10,695 nucleotides of DNA from an uncultured Collinsella sp. GTDB taxonomy: Bacteria > Actinomycetota > Coriobacteriia > Coriobacteriales > Coriobacteriaceae. A program made the translations under genes and the position numbers. Positions 7,058-10,695 of this stretch are shown here, piece after piece; positions within the stretch are counted from its first letter, which is position 1; each line of letters begins with the position of its first letter. The notes under the pieces are model-generated. The model saw only the letters and a program-made list of their open reading frames with translations. It was not told where the DNA came from and did not search any database. Location: NCBI GenBank assembly GCA_902479065.1, contig CABSNM010000036.1, positions 1-10,695 of the forward strand, in the 5' to 3' direction.

Positions 7058-7336
7058 GTGGCTGTTAACGAAGAGCTGCTTAAGAAGGTTCTTGAAGAGA
7101 TTCGCCCCAACCTACAGGCCGACGGCGGCGACATGGAGTATATAGGCGTTGATGACGAGGGCGTCGTCAAGCTGGAGCTTCAGGGCGCCTGTGCCGGTTG
7201 TCCCATGAGCGCCCTGACGCTTTCCATGGGCATCGAGCGTATCCTCAAGGAGCACGTGCCCGGCGTTACCCGAGTTGAGCAGGTCAATGCCTCCGGCGAG
7301 ACCGATGACCTGTACGACGAGTATGCGCCGTTCTAA
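7058..7336 (+). CDS. NifU C-terminal-domain Fe-S cluster scaffold/carrier protein
   Basis: Small 92-aa protein consisting only of the NifU C-terminal (Nfu-type) domain. The family binds an Fe-S cluster between subunits and passes it to target apoproteins in the cytoplasm. Hallmarks are the N-terminal helix ending IRPNLQADGGDMEYIGV (15-31) and the cluster-binding GACAGCPMS (43-51) with Cys45 and Cys48. The start is a GTG at 7058, supported by AAAGGAG (7046-7052) five bases upstream. The acidic tail (ETDDLYDEYAPF) after the domain is short. No SUF or ISC genes adjoin it in the window, so it looks like a free-standing carrier rather than part of an assembly operon. A 109-base leader-like gap separates it from lgt. 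Confidence 0.93.
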   Translation: MAVNEELLKKVLEEIRPNLQADGGDMEYIGVDDEGVVKLELQGACAGCPMSALTLSMGIERILKEHVPGVTRVEQVNASGETDDLYDEYAPF

Positions 7337-7349
7337 GAAGTGAAAGCTG

Positions 7350-7420
7350 CGGGCGATATGCTCCGCATAGACGTCACGCCCGAATATGCGGCTGCGAGCG
7401 CAAGGCCCGCGGCCGCATTT
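7350..7420 (+). terminator. Terminator-like hairpin with possible competing antiterminator, nifU-lgt gap
   Basis: An 11-bp stem (7386-7396 with 7408-7418, one G-U pair, 11-base loop) is followed by a weak T-run (ATTTGTAT). It could end the NifU-like transcript or attenuate lgt. Upstream, CGGGCG (7350-7355) pairs with CGCCCG (7377-7382) around a nested TATGC/GCATA stem. CCGCATA (7363-7369) is also an exact complement of TATGCGG (7385-7391), a pairing that would break the terminator stem. Mutually exclusive pairings of this kind are typical of attenuators, but no leader peptide or ligand-binding motif is recognised. Confidence 0.45.
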
Positions 7421-7445
7421 GTATGTAGGGAGCAGGGGGACCGAT

Positions 7446-8267
7446 ATGCTCAACGACCTCTACCATATGCTTGATCCCGTCGCCATCTCGGCGGGGCCCA
7501 TCACCATCTACTGGTACGGCTTGGCCTATGTGGTCGGAGCTCTGCTCACGGCGGTCGTCATGTACCGCACGCAGCGCCGTTGGGGTTTTGACATTACGGT
7601 CGACGACCTGACGAGTGTCGTGGTCGGCGTGGTCTTTGGCCTTATCATTGGCGCCCGCCTGTTCTACGTCATCTTTTACGGCGACGGCTACTACTGGGCG
7701 CATCCGCTCGAGATCTTTGCCACCAATGAAGGCGGCATGAGCTTCCATGGCGGCCTGGTGGGCGGCATCATCGGCGGCGTGCTCGTGTGCCGCATGTACA
7801 AACTCGACGCCTGGACCATCGCCGACCTTGCCGTTATCGGTGCTCCGCTGGCCTTATGTCTGGGACGCTGCGCCAACTTTGTCAACGGCGAGCTGTGGGG
7901 CAAGCCGACCGATCTGCCCTGGGGCGTGATCTTCGGTGGCACCGCGGGTGATATGCCGCGCCATCCCTCCCAGCTCTACGAGGCATTCCTCGAGGGTATT
8001 GTGCTCTTTTGCATTCTGCAGGTGCTCAGCCGCAAAAAGCCGCTACTGCCCCAAGGCACGTTTATGGGCGTGTTTGTGATGGGTTACGGCATCGTCCGCT
8101 TCCTCATTGAGTTTGTGCGCGTGCCCGATGCCCAGCTGGGCTATCTGCTTGGCGGCGTCATCACGATGGGTCAGCTGCTGAGCCTGCCGCTCGTAATCGC
8201 GGGCCTGGCGCTCATCATCTTTGCTCGTCGCCGCAACCAACCCCAGCGCATCTACCTCGACGCCTAA
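7446..8267 (+). CDS. lgt: Phosphatidylglycerol-prolipoprotein diacylglyceryl transferase
   Basis: Polytopic membrane enzyme that transfers diacylglycerol from phosphatidylglycerol to the lipobox cysteine of prolipoproteins, the first step of lipoprotein maturation. The 273-aa product has about seven hydrophobic segments and the family motifs: TIYWYGLAY (20-28), SFHGGLVGG (99-107) with the essential-type His101, the Lgt signature GRCANFVNGELWG (140-152) with Arg141, RHPSQLYEA from Arg172, and a late RFLIEFVRVPDAQLG segment. It ends with a basic RRRNQPQR tail, as expected for a cytoplasmic C-terminus. The start at 7446 fits AGGGGGA (7434-7440) five bases upstream. An in-frame ATG at 7386 lies inside the terminator-like stem and would add 20 polar, basic residues, so it is rejected. 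The gene follows the NifU-like gene in the same direction, with a possible attenuator between. No promoter of its own is evident. Confidence 0.96.
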   Translation: MLNDLYHMLDPVAISAGPITIYWYGLAYVVGALLTAVVMYRTQRRWGFDITVDDLTSVVVGVVFGLIIGARLFYVIFYGDGYYWAHPLEIFATNEGGMSFHGGLVGGIIGGVLVCRMYKLDAWTIADLAVIGAPLALCLGRCANFVNGELWGKPTDLPWGVIFGGTAGDMPRHPSQLYEAFLEGIVLFCILQVLSRKKPLLPQGTFMGVFVMGYGIVRFLIEFVRVPDAQLGYLLGGVITMGQLLSLPLVIAGLALIIFARRRNQPQRIYLDA

Positions 8268-8273
8268 CCACCA

Positions 8274-8312
8274 AAACCACCACAAAGGGGACAGGCACCT
8301 TTGTGGTGGTTT
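8274..8312 (+). repeat. REP-like palindromic element A
   Basis: A perfect 15-bp inverted repeat (8274-8288 with 8298-8312) encloses a 9-base loop. The centre reads AAAGGGGACAGGCACCTTT. It begins seven bases after the lgt stop. Its T's are inside the stem and no T-tail follows, so it does not look like an ordinary terminator, although it could slow RNA decay or polymerase. From memory, GGGGACAGG-centred palindromes with AAA/TTT flanks resemble dispersed REP elements mobilised by RAYT transposases; no such gene is in the window. Confidence 0.7.
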
Positions 8313-8352
8313 GCTGGGCAACGATGACAGAACAGCAACGTTTCCCCAGATA

Positions 8353-8391
8353 AAACCTGCCAAAATAAACCTGTCCCTTTTTGGCAGGTTT
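8353..8391 (-). repeat. REP-like palindromic element B, inverted relative to A
   Basis: A perfect 13-bp inverted repeat (8353-8365 with 8379-8391) encloses a 13-base loop. Read on the minus strand it has the plan of element A: an AAACC arm, AAAGGGACAGG in the centre, and a GGTTT arm. The inner arm bases differ (TGCC instead of ACCAC) but are compensated on both sides, so the structure is kept. It is 40 bases from element A and ends three bases before the ribosome binding site of the next gene, so it forms part of that gene's leader. Confidence 0.65.
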
Positions 8392-8411
8392 CTAGAAAGG
8401 CTCTTTGGACT

Positions 8412-10595
8412 GTGAAGGATTCCGATCTCTCCACAACGGCTGCGCGCGACGCTGCCCGCATCGTCTGGTTTAAGCGCTACCCCGCCAAGCAGACGCTCAT
8501 CGCATTTTTGCTCGCGCTGTTGGCGACCACGGCGTTTTCCATCGATCCCGCCCCGGTGTCGAGCAACGCAGTCTTGGCGATTGACCCCAAAGCCTCGGGC
8601 ATGCTGTACGTGTGCTACGAGGTGCTCCTTTCGTTTGCCGGGCATACCGACGCGGTCATGCTGCTTGCACTTGCCTGCCTGCTCACCTTGCCGTTTCGCT
8701 ACGTGTTCTTTGGCCGTGGCGACACCTGGCGTCCATCGATCATTCTGCCGTCGCTGTTCTTCGCCATCTGCATGGTGTTCGGCCGCAGCTACGATCTTAC
8801 CGACTCGGCCGAGATTGTCCTTGGCGACAAAGCCCGCATCATCTGCGCCTGGATTGGCGGCGCGGGCTGGATGCTCTTGGCGGTCGTTGCCTTCTACCTT
8901 GCCCTTGAGTGTCTAGATTGGCTGAGCTCTCGGCGCATTCCGTTTTCCGAAGCGCACTTTGGCCGCGTATGGCGTGTGACTCACGCCGTGCTCTCGGTCC
9001 ATCCCTTTGCCGGGCCCTTCCTGGTGCTTATGATCGCCTGGGCGCCCACGCTTATCGCTTCTCTGCCTGGCCTTTTTATGGGAGATACGGGCGCGCAGAT
9101 TCGCCAGTGGTTCAACTATCCCAACGGCACGAGCGACTACCTGCGCCTACTCAACCCCAACGTGCTGCTCAACGGGCATCATCCCGTAGTGCACACGGCC
9201 ATTATCGGCTCGTGCGTTCAGCTGGGGCTTTCGCTGTTCAACAGCGCTAACGCGGGTCTTGCCATCTACACCTGTGCTCAGTTCGTCATCACGGCCGCCT
9301 GCATGGCCTATTCCATTTCGTCGCTGCGCAAACTGGGCGTGAGCCTGCCGGTTCGCGGTGCGATCCTGCTGTTCTTTGCGTTTATGCCGATGTTCTCTAA
9401 CTACGCGGTGTTGCTCACCAAAGACGTGCTCTTTGCCGACGCGTTCTTGGTGCTGCTGGTACAGACCGTCAAGCTCGTGGCATGTGGCTTGCCCCGTCGT
9501 GATGCCAATGCCGAGCGAGCGGGCGAGAAAGCCCCCGTGCTCTTTGCGCGCCACGACTGGCTGCTGCTCGCTCTGGGCGCCATGGGTTCCACGTTTCTGC
9601 GCAACGGCGGCCTGGTGTTTCCCCTGTCGGCATGCGTAATCGCGGCGGCGTTTTGCGTATGGGACGTGCATGTGGCTCGTCGTGCAGCCAAGCAGACTGG
9701 CGCTGCGCCTTCGGGCGCCATCCCGCGTTTCCGCTGGGTTGGCGTTCTCGCGGTGCTCGCGCTCTGCCTTGCCTCTAATATGTACTTCACCAAGGTCTTT
9801 ATGCCGGCGCACGACATTACGCCCGGCTCCAAGCGCGAAATCCTTTCGATTCCGTTCCAGCAGACGGCTCGTTTCGTCCAAAAGCACGACGGCCTCAACT
9901 CGGGCGTCAACCCTACGGTTAAGGAGGACGGCACCATCGTGGAGGCACCCTGCGACGGTTTGGTGACCGACGAAGAGCGCGCCGTGATCGACCGCGTGCT
10001 CAAGTACGAGAACCTGGGCCGCCGCTACAACCCCGACAAGTCCGATGCCGTCAAGAACTGCTTTAACGAGTACGCCTCGCAGGAGGACATCAAGGCCTAT
10101 TTTGAGGTATGGGCCCAGATGTTCAAAAAGGATCCCGAGTGCTATATCTCGGCGCTCATCAATAACTACTACGGTTATTTTTATCCGAGCGCGCGCGATG
10201 CCTGGGTCTACAGCACGGCGCGTAGTGCCGAGATCATGGCGCGTCCCGACAACCTCAAGTACTTCGACTTCCATCCGGTTGACAGCAACGTGGTGCGCTG
10301 GTGCGACCACCTGATCAATTTGTACCGTGTGGCGGTGCAGCGTGTTCCCTTTATCTCGCTCACCATGAGCTCGGCCACCTATGTGTGGATCATGATCGCC
10401 GTGGTGGTCTACTTGCTGCGTCGTCATTCATGGCGTGCGCTGGCGATCTGGGTGCCGCTGTTGGGCGTGCTCGCTGTGTGCCTGATTGGCCCGTGCAACG
10501 GCTCGACTTACATGCGCTACCTGTATCCGGTCATCGCCTGCATGCCCTTCGCCATCGGCGCCACCGTCACCCGCAGCGACTTCTTCTGGTTCTAA
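8412..10595 (+). CDS. Large polytopic membrane protein, DUF6020-like (possible GT-C-type glycosyltransferase)
   Basis: Integral membrane protein of 727 aa. Its layout and motifs resemble the uncharacterised DUF6020 family; this is recognition from memory, not a search. Hydrophobic segments fill residues about 28-460, then comes a soluble, probably extracytoplasmic region of about 175 residues (roughly 460-640), then more helices to the C-terminus. Conserved-looking motifs are GDTGAQIRQWF (224-234), NGHHPVVHT (254-262), an IPFQQTARFV tract opening the soluble region, and GSTYMRYLYP ending at 706. An early Asp in the first long outside loop, a later His pair and a C-terminal RY..P motif recall lipid-phosphosugar-dependent GT-C enzymes, but no activity is known. 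The start is a GTG at 8412 with GAAAGG (8395-8400) 11 bases upstream, a longish spacing. The SD directly follows REP-like hairpin B, and no promoter is evident, so expression may depend on read-through from lgt. Confidence 0.75.
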   Translation: MKDSDLSTTAARDAARIVWFKRYPAKQTLIAFLLALLATTAFSIDPAPVSSNAVLAIDPKASGMLYVCYEVLLSFAGHTDAVMLLALACLLTLPFRYVFFGRGDTWRPSIILPSLFFAICMVFGRSYDLTDSAEIVLGDKARIICAWIGGAGWMLLAVVAFYLALECLDWLSSRRIPFSEAHFGRVWRVTHAVLSVHPFAGPFLVLMIAWAPTLIASLPGLFMGDTGAQIRQWFNYPNGTSDYLRLLNPNVLLNGHHPVVHTAIIGSCVQLGLSLFNSANAGLAIYTCAQFVITAACMAYSISSLRKLGVSLPVRGAILLFFAFMPMFSNYAVLLTKDVLFADAFLVLLVQTVKLVACGLPRRDANAERAGEKAPVLFARHDWLLLALGAMGSTFLRNGGLVFPLSACVIAAAFCVWDVHVARRAAKQTGAAPSGAIPRFRWVGVLAVLALCLASNMYFTKVFMPAHDITPGSKREILSIPFQQTARFVQKHDGLNSGVNPTVKEDGTIVEAPCDGLVTDEERAVIDRVLKYENLGRRYNPDKSDAVKNCFNEYASQEDIKAYFEVWAQMFKKDPECYISALINNYYGYFYPSARDAWVYSTARSAEIMARPDNLKYFDFHPVDSNVVRWCDHLINLYRVAVQRVPFISLTMSSATYVWIMIAVVVYLLRRHSWRALAIWVPLLGVLAVCLIGPCNGSTYMRYLYPVIACMPFAIGATVTRSDFFWF

Positions 10596-10663
10596 TTTGG
10601 TGCATTGAGGGCCAGGTTTCTTTGCACCAAAGGGGACATCGGTTGATTTCTGACCTCAACCGA
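10596..10663. repeat. Inverted repeats with an AAAGGGGACA motif after the DUF6020-like gene
   Basis: TTTGGTGCA (10596-10604) and TGCACCAAA (10623-10631) are exact reverse complements with an 18-base loop, starting immediately after the stop codon. The right arm runs into AAAGGGGACA (10629-10638), shared with REP-like element A. A second stem follows: TCGGTTGA (10639-10646) with TCAACCGA (10656-10663). No T-tail is present. This may be a diverged or composite REP-like unit. Nothing else is seen up to the right edge. Confidence 0.45.
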
Positions 10664-10695
10664 ACACATTGAGCTGATGGCTCGCTCCCGCAGTT

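Noticed and set aside
7340..7474. Small frame from GTG 7340 or ATG 7358 overlapping the lgt start (possible leader peptide)
   Set aside because: No ribosome binding site before either start, no run of regulatory codons, and it ends inside lgt in another frame.
9147..10427. 426-aa minus-strand frame inside the DUF6020-like gene
   Set aside because: No recognisable domain and an unusual His/Arg/Glu-rich composition; it is explained as a shadow of the plus-strand membrane protein.

Overview
The window is GC-rich, densely coding bacterial DNA. A wall-anchored Ala/Lys-rich coiled-coil protein with an LAQTG-type sorting signal, the codon style, and the company of coaX, a dCMP deaminase, a NifU-like protein, lgt and a DUF6020-like membrane protein suggest a Gram-positive actinobacterium, most likely a gut Coriobacteriia such as Collinsella. 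That assignment is inference from gene content, not from a marker gene. No rRNA, tRNA, CRISPR array or transposase gene was seen.

Layout. Positions 1-3329 (+) hold a surface protein cut by, or starting very near, the left edge: two long coiled coils around a central CAP/SCP-like domain, then a C-terminal sorting signal. Two face-to-face terminators at 3397-3489 separate it from a convergent minus-strand OPT-family transporter (3531-5234). A compact divergent promoter region (about 5235-5426) drives that transporter one way and coaX the other. From there all genes read on the plus strand: coaX (type III pantothenate kinase, CoA synthesis), a deoxycytidylate deaminase (dUMP supply), a NifU C-terminal-domain Fe-S protein, lgt (lipoprotein maturation) and a large polytopic membrane protein of the DUF6020 type, possibly a GT-C-like glycosyltransferase. 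These are mostly housekeeping functions with their own promoters or leaders, not one pathway. The loose common theme is the cell envelope: a sortase substrate, a transporter, Lgt and a polytopic envelope protein.

The least ordinary parts are four. (1) The coiled coils next to the CAP domain carry an exact 14-residue ladder of aromatic residues on both sides, which suggests an antiparallel stalk presenting the CAP domain at its tip. (2) Two REP-like hairpins in inverted orientation lie between lgt and the DUF6020-like gene, with perfectly complementary loops, and a related motif lies beyond that gene. (3) The nifU-lgt gap contains mutually exclusive hairpins resembling an attenuator. (4) There are short perfect palindromes in the leader of the NifU-like gene and between the divergent promoters. 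All of this was read by eye; no database search or folding program was run.
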